From positions 2,737,001-2,801,000 of the forward strand of contig NZ_JAVDYC010000001.1 in assembly GCF_031458255.1 (NCBI RefSeq): a DNA stretch of 64,000 nucleotides, written 5' to 3'. The stretch is from Catenuloplanes niger. Lineage in GTDB: Bacteria > Actinomycetota > Actinomycetes > Mycobacteriales > Micromonosporaceae. Shown here in pieces: positions 40,026 to 49,231 of the stretch. Each line of letters begins with the position of its first letter. Position 1 is the first letter of the stretch. The position numbers were made by a program, and so were the translations under genes. The notes under the pieces are model-generated. The model was not told the DNA's origin. It ran no database searches and saw only the letters and a list, made by a program, of their open reading frames with translations.

Positions 40026-40161
40026 TGGTGCGCGCTCGTCATGGACTACCGGGCCGCTCGTGATGTTCGTGAAGGGGACGGCGAGCGTTCCGCCGTAGTT
40101 GCCAAGATCATCGCTCTGTCGCGTAGATCATCTTCACGTCGGCATGCCCTTTGGGGAGCGG

Positions 40162-41820
40162 ATGGCGAGGAGGACGTTCCACGTGATCGATATAACCGAG
40201 ATCCTGGCGCACTGGTACGCGGGCCGGTCTCAGTACGACGTCGCGGGCTCGTTGGGGGTGGACCGCAAGACGATCCGGCGGTATGTCGAGGCGGCGGTCG
40301 CGGCGGGGTTCGTGCCGGGTGGGACGCCGCCGATGAGTCAGGAGGACTGGGCGCCGCTGGTCAGGCAGTGGTTTCCGCATCTGACCGATACCCGGCTTCG
40401 GCAGGTGACCTGGCCGGAGTTCGCGAAGCATCACGACTACATCGTCGAGATGCTGCGGGCCGGGGTGACCAAGGCGACGATCCATCAGCGGTTGCGTGAC
40501 GAGCACGGGGTTGCCGGGTCGCTGGCCTCGTTCAAGCGGTATGTCACGGCGAACCTGGCTGAGGACGCGGCGCGGGACAAGGTGACGGTGCTGCGTGCCG
40601 ACCCGGAGCCGGGGCTGGAAGGGCAGATCGACTACGGCCTGCTGGGCTCGTGGATGGATCCGCGGACCGGCCGTTCGCAGCGGGTCTGGGCGTTCGTGAT
40701 GGTGTTGTCGCACTCGCGGCACATGTTCGTGCGGCCGGTGATCAGTATGGATCAGGCGTCGTGGACGGCCAGTCATGTCGAGGCGTTCGCGTTCTTCGGC
40801 GGTAGTCCGGCTCGGCTGATCCCGGACAACCTGAAGACCGGGGTGGACAAGCCCGACCTCTACGACCCGAAACTCAACCGGGCCTATGCCGAGCTCGCCG
40901 CGCACTACGGCGTGCTGGTCGACCCGGCGCGGGCCCGAAAGCCCAAGGACAAGCCGCGCGTCGAGCGGCAGATGCCTTATATCCGGGACTCGTGGTGGAA
41001 GGGCCGGGAGTTCACCTCGCTGGTCGAGATGCAGGCTTCCGCGTTGCACTGGTGCCGGGAGGTCGCCGGGCAACGCAAGCACCGCGGCCTGGACGGACGC
41101 ACCCCGATCCAGGTGTTCGACCAGGCCGAGGCGGGCACGCTGACCCCGCTGCCGGTCGCGGCGTTCACCTTGGCGGAGTGGTCGCGGGCCAAGGTCGGCT
41201 CGGACGTTCACGTCAAGTGCGGCAAGGCGCTCTACTCGGTGCCCTGGCGGTTGATCGGGCAGCTGGTCGACATCCGCGCCACCGCGACAATGGTGCAGGT
41301 CTTCCACCACGGTGAGCTGGTCAAGACGCACGTCCGCACGGACAGGGGCCGGGCCACGGACGTCGCGGACTATCCGCCGGAGAAGATCGCGTTCCACACG
41401 CGCACGCCGCAGTGGTGCCGGGACCGGGCCGAGCAGACCGGGCCCGCGACCGCCGCCGTTGTCGCCGAGCTGCTGGACGGGCCGGCGCTGCATCGGCTGC
41501 GCTCGGCGCAGGCGATCCTCAACCTGGCCGGCAAGTACTCCGACGACCGCCTGGAAGCAGCCTGCCGCAAGGCCGCCACGGCCGACGATCCGTCCTACCG
41601 CACCATCCGCAACATCCTGGCTGCCGGGCTCGAGGACATCGAAGCCGACCGCCCCACCGGCGACGGCGGCGCGCCCGCGTTCCTGCACGGCCCCGCCGGC
41701 CTGTTCGCCGACATCATCCCGTTCCCCGTCCCGACCCCGGCCGCCGCGACGAGCGCGGACACGACGAGCGAGCCGAAGCCCGCTCGTCAGGCCGACGCGC
41801 CACACGACGCCGCGTCATGA
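40162..41820 (+). CDS. istA: IS21-family transposase IstA
   Basis: A 552-residue transposase. An N-terminal helix-turn-helix (YDVAGSLGVDRKTIRRYV) is followed by an rve/DDE core with EGQIDYGLLG, IPDNLKTGVDKPD and KPRVERQMPYIRDSWW supplying the catalytic acids. The C-terminal part has the family DNA-binding region (KCGKALYSVPWRLIGQ). The ATG at 40162 has GGGGAGCGG before it. It works with IstB, whose gene starts 49 nt after the istA stop. Confidence 0.94.
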   Translation: MARRTFHVIDITEILAHWYAGRSQYDVAGSLGVDRKTIRRYVEAAVAAGFVPGGTPPMSQEDWAPLVRQWFPHLTDTRLRQVTWPEFAKHHDYIVEMLRAGVTKATIHQRLRDEHGVAGSLASFKRYVTANLAEDAARDKVTVLRADPEPGLEGQIDYGLLGSWMDPRTGRSQRVWAFVMVLSHSRHMFVRPVISMDQASWTASHVEAFAFFGGSPARLIPDNLKTGVDKPDLYDPKLNRAYAELAAHYGVLVDPARARKPKDKPRVERQMPYIRDSWWKGREFTSLVEMQASALHWCREVAGQRKHRGLDGRTPIQVFDQAEAGTLTPLPVAAFTLAEWSRAKVGSDVHVKCGKALYSVPWRLIGQLVDIRATATMVQVFHHGELVKTHVRTDRGRATDVADYPPEKIAFHTRTPQWCRDRAEQTGPATAAVVAELLDGPALHRLRSAQAILNLAGKYSDDRLEAACRKAATADDPSYRTIRNILAAGLEDIEADRPTGDGGAPAFLHGPAGLFADIIPFPVPTPAAATSADTTSEPKPARQADAPHDAAS

Positions 41821-41869
41821 CCCCCACCCTGCTCACCCCAGCCGAAGCGACGAAGGCCGAGACGACACG

Positions 41870-42637
41870 ATGACGATCCTGCGCCCCGCCCTGGCCGACA
41901 GCCTCCGGGCCCTGAAACTGTCCGGGATGCTCGAGACCCTCGACGCCCGCCTCGCCCAAGCCCAAGGCGGCGACCTCGGCTATCTGGAGTTCTTGCAGAT
42001 CCTCTGCGACGACGAGATCACCCGCCGCGAACAAGTCGCCATGAGCCGCCGGCTGCGCCGCGCCCGCTTCGACACCGAAACCACCCTCGAAGGCTTCGAT
42101 TTCTCCGCGAACTCGAAACTGCCCGCCGCGCAGATCCGTGACCTCGCTGCGCTGCGCTGGCTGCAAGCGGGAGAATCGATCATCCTCTACGGCGCCGTCG
42201 GCGTCGGGAAAACTCACGTCGCGCAGGCCATGGGACACCTGGCCATCCGCGCCGGCGCCGAGGTTCGTTTCCACAAGACCAGCCGCATCCTGGCCGATCT
42301 GGCCGGCGGCCACGCCGACCGCACCTTCGACAAACGCCTGGCCGCCCACGTCAAAGCCGACCTGCTCATCCTCGACGACTTCGCGATGCGCGAGTTCACC
42401 CCCGGCCAAGCCGACGACCTCTACGAACTGATCTCCCAGCGCATCGCCGAAGGCCGCTCCAACGCGATCACCGCGAACCGGGCGCCCCAGGACTGGTATC
42501 CGCTGTTCCCGAACCCCGTCGTCGGCGAGTCACTGCTGGACCGGTTGATCAACAACAGCCACCAGGTCTTCATGAACGGCCCGTCCTACCGGCCGAACAA
42601 ACGACCTAATGCCCCAGCCCCAGCCCCAGGCAAATGA
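41870..42637 (+). CDS. istB: IS21-family helper ATPase IstB
   Basis: A 255-residue AAA+ ATPase with Walker A YGAVGVGKTHVAQA, Walker B DLLILDDFAMRE and the DnaC-like sensor region SNAITANRAPQDWYPLF. IstB binds target DNA and delivers it to IstA. The frame is open about 185 codons upstream inside istA, but homology starts at the ATG 41870. It is the normal length and appears intact. Confidence 0.94.
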   Translation: MTILRPALADSLRALKLSGMLETLDARLAQAQGGDLGYLEFLQILCDDEITRREQVAMSRRLRRARFDTETTLEGFDFSANSKLPAAQIRDLAALRWLQAGESIILYGAVGVGKTHVAQAMGHLAIRAGAEVRFHKTSRILADLAGGHADRTFDKRLAAHVKADLLILDDFAMREFTPGQADDLYELISQRIAEGRSNAITANRAPQDWYPLFPNPVVGESLLDRLINNSHQVFMNGPSYRPNKRPNAPAPAPGK

Positions 42638-42680
42638 TCCCCCACGGCCTTGTTGCCGCGCCGAGCGCCCTGCCCGCACC

Positions 42681-42875
42681 ATGACCGGTCCGGCACCACG
42701 AAACCTCCCGTCCTGGCCCGAACGCGAGGCACTCAACGCCGGGTTGTTCGCCGACAACACCGAGACCGGCTTCTTCGACGACCTCGGCCGCCCCGTGCCC
42801 TGGCCGGACGACATCGAGAACTGGACGCTCGACGCCTGCCAGCACGACCACGACTCCGCTCAGCCGCCCTTCTAA
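42681..42875 (+). CDS. Small IS21-associated protein of unknown function
   Basis: A 64-residue acidic frame (PSWPEREALNAGLFADNTE, GFFDDLGRPVPWPDDIENW). A second, broken occurrence of TETGFFNGLGRPHPG is found at 44919-44963 after the kinase gene, so this sequence recurs as part of a mobile unit. I do not recognise the family. An upstream ATG at 42609, overlapping istB, would add 24 residues; no clear ribosome site decides between them. Confidence 0.45.
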   Translation: MTGPAPRNLPSWPEREALNAGLFADNTETGFFDDLGRPVPWPDDIENWTLDACQHDHDSAQPPF

Positions 42876-43200
42876 CGCAGGGCTCAGACCGGACGACGAG
42901 ACGCGGAACCCTGACTCAAGGACCGTCGCATGGACGCAGCCCGCGCGCTCTCGCACATCTGCCGAGCTTCCGCCACCGCCCGGGCCGCACGCTCACACAG
43001 CAACAGTTCGGGCCCCCGGCCGTGGGTAGATGTTCAGATGTTTGGCGTAGGGGTCAGCACATCGGTGATTGCCGGGTCGGTGCAACCGGCAGGGTATAGC
43101 GTCCACAACGCCGCGGTGATCCTCTGCCGTTCGCCGTTTGCCGGCCGGGGACTGATCGCGTTCACCCGGAGTGCCAGAGTTAACACGAAGGTAGGCTGCC
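42876..43200. other. Gap between IS21 cargo and the histidine kinase
   Basis: These 325 bp hold no supported gene. The IS21 right end would be expected here but its inverted repeat is not visible. GAAGGTAGG just before 43201 is the ribosome site of the kinase. Confidence 0.4.
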
Positions 43201-44877
43201 ATGCCCTCCGACCTGCATTCCGACGCTTTGGAGCCACCCGCGACGCACCGGTCGGCGCCGACGGCAGTGTTCTGCGACCGGGCGAAAGTGGGTGACCCGC
43301 AACACCTGCTGGCCGCCGCGGTCGAGGCCTATGTGGCGATCGATGCGGCAGGTCGGGTGGTCGGCTGGAACCCGGCGGCCGAGTCGACCTTCGGTTACTC
43401 GCGGGCCCAGGCGTGCGGGCGCACGCTGGACGAGCTGATCGTGTCGCAGCGGTACGCGACGGCCTTCCAGCAGACCCTGGCCAGGTTGGCCGCCGGCGGC
43501 CAACCTGTTGCCGGACGCCGGCTGCAACGAGTGGTCCGGCATGCCGACGGTCACGAGTTCCCCATCGAGGTGAGCCTGGCCGTCACCACCGGGCCCGCAG
43601 GGCCAATTCTTCACATCTTCGCCCGGGACATAACGATCGTTCAGCGAGCAGCCCGGTTCGGTGCGGTTGAGCAGGCAGTGGCCCGTGGTCTCGCCGAGGC
43701 CGGCTCCTCGAAAGCCGCCGCCGCCCGGGTCGTCGAAGCGCTCGGAGTGACGATGGGATGGCCGGTCGCGGAGCTGTGGCTCGCCGACGAGGCCCGACAG
43801 TTGCTGTACTGCGCGGCCCGGCACAGCGGCCCGAGACAAGTGCTCGGCCGTTTCGCCCTTGATGAGTTGGAACTCGGTGTCGCACTCCCCGGCCGCGTGC
43901 ATCAGACCAACCGGCCATGGTGGATCCCCGACTTGGCCGCCGACACAGTCTCCCCACGGTCACGAGCTGCGGCACAGGCCGGCCTGCACGTAGCTGTCGG
44001 CGTGCCGATCGCCAGTGGGAGCCATCGGCTGGGCGCGTTGTGCGTCTACGGAGACCGGGCCGAAGACCCCGAGGACACACTGGTCAGCCTCCTCACCGGC
44101 CTGGCCGCGCAAATCGGCCAGTACTGGGAACGGCGCCGCGCCGAGGAACTCACCGTCGAACTCGCCCGCACTAAGGACGAATTCATCGCACTGGTAACGC
44201 ATGAACTACGCAACCCGCTGTCGGTCATCACCGCTGCTCTGGGCGAGTTCGATGACCTGGACACCCTCAGCCCCGACGAACTCAAGACGACCCTCAACGT
44301 CATCGCCCGCAGCGCCGGACGACTCACCGTCATGTCGCAGGACCTACTCGACCTGGCCCGCCTCGAAGCAGGCCACATCAGCATCACCCCCACCGCCACC
44401 GACCTTCGCGAGGTCATCACCGCCTGCCACGAGGCCCTCGCCCGGCAAGCCGAACACAAAGGCCTCGCTATCACCGTCGATGTCCCTACCGCGCTGCCAA
44501 TGCACGCCGACGCCGACCGGCTCCGACAAGTCGCCGATAACCTGCTCACCAACGCCATCAAGTACACCCCAAACGGCGGCACCATCACCATCACCGCCAC
44601 CGCCGACGCGGTCCCCGACGTGAGCGGTCAGCAATGGATCACCTGGTCAGTAGCCGACACCGGCATCGGGATCCCACCCGACGAACGCCCCCGGCTGTTC
44701 CGCCGCTTCTACCGCGCATCCACCGCCCTCGAGCGGCGAATACCCGGCACCGGCCTCGGACTGATCATCACCCGCACCATCATCGACCGCCACCACGGCA
44801 CCATCACCCTAGGCCAACACACAGGCCCGGGCACCACCTTCACCATTCACCTACCCACCAAATCACCAACCGAATGA
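43201..44877 (+). CDS. Orphan PAS-GAF sensor histidine kinase
   Basis: A 558-residue soluble sensor kinase. A PAS domain (about 30-150, with VGWNPAAESTFGYSRAQACG and HIFARDITI) precedes a GAF domain (about 160-315, with VGVPIASGSHRLGALCVYG). Then comes HisKA, with the phosphorylated His in EFIALVTHELRNPLSV, and HATPase with DNLLTNAIKYTPNGG (N box), VADTGIGIPPDE (G1) and GTGLGLIITRTI (G2). There are no membrane segments, so it senses a cytoplasmic signal. No response regulator is nearby. GAAGGTAGG precedes the ATG. It sits between IS21 and IS256-type elements as apparent cargo. Confidence 0.93.
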   Translation: MPSDLHSDALEPPATHRSAPTAVFCDRAKVGDPQHLLAAAVEAYVAIDAAGRVVGWNPAAESTFGYSRAQACGRTLDELIVSQRYATAFQQTLARLAAGGQPVAGRRLQRVVRHADGHEFPIEVSLAVTTGPAGPILHIFARDITIVQRAARFGAVEQAVARGLAEAGSSKAAAARVVEALGVTMGWPVAELWLADEARQLLYCAARHSGPRQVLGRFALDELELGVALPGRVHQTNRPWWIPDLAADTVSPRSRAAAQAGLHVAVGVPIASGSHRLGALCVYGDRAEDPEDTLVSLLTGLAAQIGQYWERRRAEELTVELARTKDEFIALVTHELRNPLSVITAALGEFDDLDTLSPDELKTTLNVIARSAGRLTVMSQDLLDLARLEAGHISITPTATDLREVITACHEALARQAEHKGLAITVDVPTALPMHADADRLRQVADNLLTNAIKYTPNGGTITITATADAVPDVSGQQWITWSVADTGIGIPPDERPRLFRRFYRASTALERRIPGTGLGLIITRTIIDRHHGTITLGQHTGPGTTFTIHLPTKSPTE

Positions 44878-45068
44878 GGCTGAACGACGCGCCCAAAGCC
44901 AGTCTGCCGAACGACGCACGGAGACGGGCTTCTTCAACGGCCTTGGCCGCCCTCACCCTGGCCGCCGCATCCTGGGTGGGCCGAAACCGAGACTCCCCTG
45001 ACCACGCGCACGCCCCCAGCATGCTGCCACCGACAAGTGACATGACCAGTCGGGTCCGTACCAAGATC

Positions 45069-46440
45069 GGTGTTTCCGGCTCTTCGGTCAGTAGGTTTCG
45101 GCGGCCGGCCAGCGGTCACCGAAGGTGATGGCGAAGGCGTTCAGCACGGGCTTCCAGCGGATCGTCCATCGTGCGCGGCCGGCCCCGGTCGGGTCCAGGC
45201 TGCGGGTCACAAGATACAGGCATTTCAACGCGGCCTGCTCGCTGGGGAAATGCCCGCGTGCGCGAACAGCACGACGGTAGCGGGCGTTCAATGATTCGAT
45301 CGCGTTCGTCGAACAGATCACCTTCCTGATCTCGACGTCGTAATCGAGGAACGGGATGAACTCATCCCACGCGTTACGCCACAACCGGATCATCGCCCGG
45401 TATTTACTCCCCCATTTCTCCTCGAGGTCGTCCAGAGCGGCGAGCGCGGCGTCGGCGTTGACCGCCGTGTAAATCGGTTTGATGTCGCGTTTGATCGCGT
45501 CGGCATCCGCCCGGGAGGTCAGACGAAAAGTGTTCCGGATCAGATGAATGATGCAGGTCTGGACGATCGCTTGCGGCCACACCGCCTCGACGGTGTCCGG
45601 CAGCCCTTTCAGCCCGTCGCAGACGACGAAGAACACATCCCGCACGCCACGGTTCTTCAGATCCACCAGGACACTCATCCAGAACTTGGCGCCCTCGCCA
45701 CCGGAGCCGGACCACAACCCCAGGACGTCTTTGTGGCCGTCCACGGTGACCCCGATGGCCGCGTAGACCGGCCGGTTGGCGACCTGGCCGTCACGGACCT
45801 TGACGACGATGGCGTCGATGAACACGGCCACGTAAACGGCATCGAGTGGCCGGGTCGACCATTCCGTCATCTCCGCCACGACTTTATCGGTGATCCGCGA
45901 GATCGTCTCTTTCGACACCGACGCACCGTAGATCTCCGCAAAATGCGCGGAGATCTCCCCGGTCGTCATTCCCTTCGCATACAACGACAACACGATCTCG
46001 TCGACCTCGGTCAGGCGCCGTTGCCGTTTCTTCACGATCTGCGGCTCGAACGTCCCTTCCCGATCTCGCGGCACGTCGATACGCACCTCACCGGCCGCAT
46101 CCGAGATCACCGTCTTGCCGCGGCTGCCGTTGCGCACATTTGTCGACTCACGCTCCGGCGATGCCTGGTTCTTCGCATGACCGAGGTGTTCAGTCATCTC
46201 CTCGTTCAACGCGGTCTCGAGGACATTCTTGGTGAACAGCTTCAACAGGCCGTTCGGACCGGTCAGTTCCAGCCCGCGCGCCTTCGCCTCGGCCACCATC
46301 GCCGCCGCAGCGGCCTGCTCCGGCGACAGCTGCCGCCCGTCACCCTCGATCTTCTTCCGTGGACTCACAACGTTCGATGTCATCACTCACGGTGCCCATC
46401 CCGCCAGGACTTCAGCCCGGCGTGTCGGGCCGGAAACACC
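45069..46440 (-). mobile_element. IS256-family insertion sequence (copy B)
   Basis: A 1.37-kb element whose ends match as GGTGTTTCCGGC (45069-45080) and its reverse complement at 46429-46440. It carries one transposase on the minus strand. The flanking 8-bp sequences differ, so no target duplication remains. Its right end cuts straight into the frame of the beta-propeller toxin gene. Confidence 0.8.
45088..46386 (-). CDS. IS256-family transposase
   Basis: A 432-residue transposase with DDE residues in VFIDAIVVKVRDGQ, VCDGLKGLPDTV and CSTNAIESLNARYRRAVR, full length and without visible lesions. The N-terminal region (LFTKNVLETALNEEMTEHLG) is typical of the family's DNA-binding part. It differs enough from copy A (different terminal repeats and many substitutions) to be a separate element rather than a recent duplicate. 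Confidence 0.95.
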   Translation of the reverse strand: MMTSNVVSPRKKIEGDGRQLSPEQAAAAAMVAEAKARGLELTGPNGLLKLFTKNVLETALNEEMTEHLGHAKNQASPERESTNVRNGSRGKTVISDAAGEVRIDVPRDREGTFEPQIVKKRQRRLTEVDEIVLSLYAKGMTTGEISAHFAEIYGASVSKETISRITDKVVAEMTEWSTRPLDAVYVAVFIDAIVVKVRDGQVANRPVYAAIGVTVDGHKDVLGLWSGSGGEGAKFWMSVLVDLKNRGVRDVFFVVCDGLKGLPDTVEAVWPQAIVQTCIIHLIRNTFRLTSRADADAIKRDIKPIYTAVNADAALAALDDLEEKWGSKYRAMIRLWRNAWDEFIPFLDYDVEIRKVICSTNAIESLNARYRRAVRARGHFPSEQAALKCLYLVTRSLDPTGAGRARWTIRWKPVLNAFAITFGDRWPAAETY

Positions 46441-48522
46441 CCTCGTGGCACAGTCCCCACCTTCACTCCCCCCGCGGCGGGACCCGAGCTCGACACGGCG
46501 GTCGTCTCGACGCTCAGCCGTGTCGCCATGCAGCCGACTCCCCTACTCGATCTACAGTCCGGCGGCATCGCCACACTCGGGAAGGACGTCGTAGCCGTCG
46601 ACGGCCGCCGACTGGTGCGAGTCGATACCGCATCGGGCGCGATCACCCCGATCGCCGGCGATCAGTCGGCGAGCGGATGCCAGAACAGCCCTACCGGTTC
46701 CGCGGTCAGATTCGGCCGCGACTTGACGAGGATGATGGGCACCGACGGTGCCTACATCTACGTCGCCGACTTCGAATGCGGCCCACGCCGCATCGACGCG
46801 ACCACCGGCGCCACCACGAACATAGCCACCGAACGGTACGACTACGGAACCGTGGCCGGGCAATTCCTGTACGGCATCACTCGCGACGGCGAAATCTACC
46901 GTCACAACCTGGGCAGCCCGACTCAGCGCACACAGATCGGCTGGACGCCCGCGCCGGGTCCCATCGCCGCCGATGCCGAATCGGTCTGGCACGTTGACGG
47001 GTGGGGCGGCGTCCTACACCGCATTCCCCTTGACACACTGGAGACGGAAGCGATCGGCGGCAGCCTACCCGTATGCAGGGGCGCGGCCTGCGACACCGTC
47101 GGCAGGAGCCGCGTCGCGTCCGCCCTCGTCTCGGCAGGGGGAATGCTGTACGCGGCAATCAGAAGCACCCAGGAGCCCTACGGCTTCACCACACTGGTCG
47201 CGATCAACAAATACAGCTACGCGTCGGAAGAACTGGCCGGCACCGAGGCTTCGGCACACCGCGACGGCGGATGGATCTATGCGGCCTTCTCCAGCATCAC
47301 CGGGCTTGCGGCCGACGGCAAAAATCTACTGGTACTCGACCAGGGCACGGCTACGACGCATCTGAGGAAAGTAAGTGACCCCCTCGCGGCCATTGACGCG
47401 ATCGTGGCAGGCAGCAACGAACCACCGGTAGCCAGCGCGCGCCACGACGGCCGAGCCGGCACGCGTGCGATCGATATCGGACCCGAGCAGCCGGTGCGCC
47501 CACGCCCGACCGCGTCCAGCCTCTGGCAGAACTACTTTGCACATCCCGAGAACCTTCCTCCCATAAATCCTTACGAGTACGCCACTGCGGCCGACCCGAT
47601 TATCCTCGACCTTCCGTCCCACCACCGAAACAAAACGCCACTCGTCTGGTCACCCGGGCCCATCACCGGCTATTTTGGCATAATCGACGGCTTCAAGGTG
47701 CGCAGGGCCGAGAGTGCTACCTGCATAGAAAACTGCGATCTTCTCTATTGGCTCGCAGAGGAACTATACAAAGCCGAGGGTGGCGGCTACACGTGGTGGG
47801 ATCAGTTAAGTGCAGAGTTAACCAAACGCACCGTCGTCGATTTCGCACAGGACATTCTCTATCTGATGATCGACACACAATTGGTGTACAGCCGCGACGG
47901 GAGCCTCAATCCCGTTTACGCTGCCGAAATTGCGGCCGATCACTGCGAGTACGAGGCGATCGACCCACCCATCGACTGCTCGCCCGAGTATATAATGAAG
48001 GTGATCGATGAATCAATGACGTGGGCCGACCTGGCGGCACAAATCACCACCGTGTACTACACGCTCAAACAGTCAAACCGCCGCAAGGCGATGATGAAGA
48101 CAGAACACTACGAAGCGTGGCAAAAGTTTCAGCAGATGGCGGACCTTGCCTGCGCTGCGGTCCCTAAGCCCACACCCCTCGGGACCGCAACAACACTGAC
48201 CAAGCAACAGAAGGCAGACTACGGGAACGCCGTTCACGCACACTTTGCACAATTGATACAGAACCATCGGAACGCCACGCCGGGAACCAAGATCTGGGGC
48301 GAAACGGGCTACAATGGCGGCGTCTCCATACCCGGACCAAGCAAGCAGAACGGATTTAGATATCCGGATGCGGTATGGGGCGTAGCCGCCGACAAGCCGG
48401 AGCTGCTTTTCGACCTCAAGACTGGCCTCAGCCTGATACCGCGCGGCTGGCTGACCGATCTGAATAGAAAACTTCCTGCCGGCTATGAAGATGCCCGCGT
48501 CATTCGTCTCAACTGCCCCTAA
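46441..48522 (+). CDS. 5'-truncated beta-propeller toxin with restriction-endonuclease-like C-terminus
   Basis: An open frame begins exactly at the IS256 terminus (46441) and runs 693 codons. The first ~330 residues form beta-propeller-like repeats (DVVAVDGRRLVRVDTASG, IYVADFECGPRRIDATTG, SVWHVDGWGGVLHRIPLDT). A central, less GC-rich helical region follows. The last ~75 residues read GFRYPDAVWG then PELLFDLKTGLS, a PD-(D/E)xK-like pattern (Asp...Asp-x-Lys) of Tox-REase nuclease tips. The native start and any secretion signal are missing; an internal ATG at 46528 is the first available. A companion gene starts 8 bp after the stop, as toxin-immunity pairs do. The nuclease call is inferred from motif spacing. 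Confidence 0.7.
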   Translation, partial: PRGTVPTFTPPAAGPELDTAVVSTLSRVAMQPTPLLDLQSGGIATLGKDVVAVDGRRLVRVDTASGAITPIAGDQSASGCQNSPTGSAVRFGRDLTRMMGTDGAYIYVADFECGPRRIDATTGATTNIATERYDYGTVAGQFLYGITRDGEIYRHNLGSPTQRTQIGWTPAPGPIAADAESVWHVDGWGGVLHRIPLDTLETEAIGGSLPVCRGAACDTVGRSRVASALVSAGGMLYAAIRSTQEPYGFTTLVAINKYSYASEELAGTEASAHRDGGWIYAAFSSITGLAADGKNLLVLDQGTATTHLRKVSDPLAAIDAIVAGSNEPPVASARHDGRAGTRAIDIGPEQPVRPRPTASSLWQNYFAHPENLPPINPYEYATAADPIILDLPSHHRNKTPLVWSPGPITGYFGIIDGFKVRRAESATCIENCDLLYWLAEELYKAEGGGYTWWDQLSAELTKRTVVDFAQDILYLMIDTQLVYSRDGSLNPVYAAEIAADHCEYEAIDPPIDCSPEYIMKVIDESMTWADLAAQITTVYYTLKQSNRRKAMMKTEHYEAWQKFQQMADLACAAVPKPTPLGTATTLTKQQKADYGNAVHAHFAQLIQNHRNATPGTKIWGETGYNGGVSIPGPSKQNGFRYPDAVWGVAADKPELLFDLKTGLSLIPRGWLTDLNRKLPAGYEDARVIRLNCP

Positions 48523-48530
48523 GGAATGTC

Positions 48531-49181
48531 ATGGATAGCAGAATGTGGCGCGCCTGCGCGGAGCAATACCTAATCCCCCATCTTCCCGGAGAGTGGAAGG
48601 TAACCGGCGACTTACTGCACACGCAGTCAAGCGAATGGATTGTCTGCGGCTTGCATCCCAATCGCTACCCCGCAGCTTCCTGGTTTAAGGTCGAACGCCT
48701 CGTCCAACTTCTCGCTCGTCCACACAAATATCGCGTTGGCCCGTTTTATGAAACTCTGCCGGAAAGAAACGCAACGGGCACCCTGCCACTTCCAGAAAAC
48801 GCGGAAGGCGCAAGGGCCGTAATGAGCGATATCTTGACTGCGATCCACCAGGACGCATTGCCGTACTTTGCCCATGCGGGAACACTAACCGGATACAAGG
48901 AACTGATACAGGATCGAAGCAACTCAGGGCCGTACGACTGCAACCACTATGAAGCACTGTGTTACATCCACGTGATTCAAGGTGACGTCGACGCGGCAAG
49001 GAAAGCCGCATCTACAATCCTTCTAGGACCTGAACAATACGAGAAAAAATACTTCGCAGCGCTCACCAACCGGGTCAGACGGATCGACAAGCTAGCGGCA
49101 TCAGACATCACCGCCGCACAAGACCTCCTCCGCAACTGGTCAGCCGATACCTGGAAAGAGATCAGCAAGGTCGGACACTAG
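48531..49181 (+). CDS. Putative immunity protein for the upstream nuclease toxin
   Basis: A 216-residue soluble protein with no signal peptide or membrane helix. It opens with a helix (MWRACAEQYLIPHLPGEWKV) and a short beta region, and its last 80 residues are helical. I do not recognise the family with certainty; the opening is reminiscent of DUF4304-like immunity proteins. It begins 8 bp after the toxin stop with AAGGAATG upstream, and shares its AT-rich composition. Position and companionship make immunity the leading guess. Confidence 0.6.
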   Translation: MDSRMWRACAEQYLIPHLPGEWKVTGDLLHTQSSEWIVCGLHPNRYPAASWFKVERLVQLLARPHKYRVGPFYETLPERNATGTLPLPENAEGARAVMSDILTAIHQDALPYFAHAGTLTGYKELIQDRSNSGPYDCNHYEALCYIHVIQGDVDAARKAASTILLGPEQYEKKYFAALTNRVRRIDKLAASDITAAQDLLRNWSADTWKEISKVGH

Positions 49182-49231
49182 AAGGACAGCCGTACGCTAA
49201 ACCGGTCGGCTCACATATGGCGGCCACCCAC

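Larger units (their letters stand above)
39971..42875 (+). mobile_element. IS21-family insertion sequence, right end not visible
   Basis: The left end begins TGTCAGCG at 39971 and carries the multiple terminal repeats usual in IS21. Inside are istA, istB and a small accessory frame. I found no reverse complement of the left end before the kinase gene at 43201, so the right boundary given is only the end of the last IS-associated frame. The copy is probably truncated. Confidence 0.75.
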
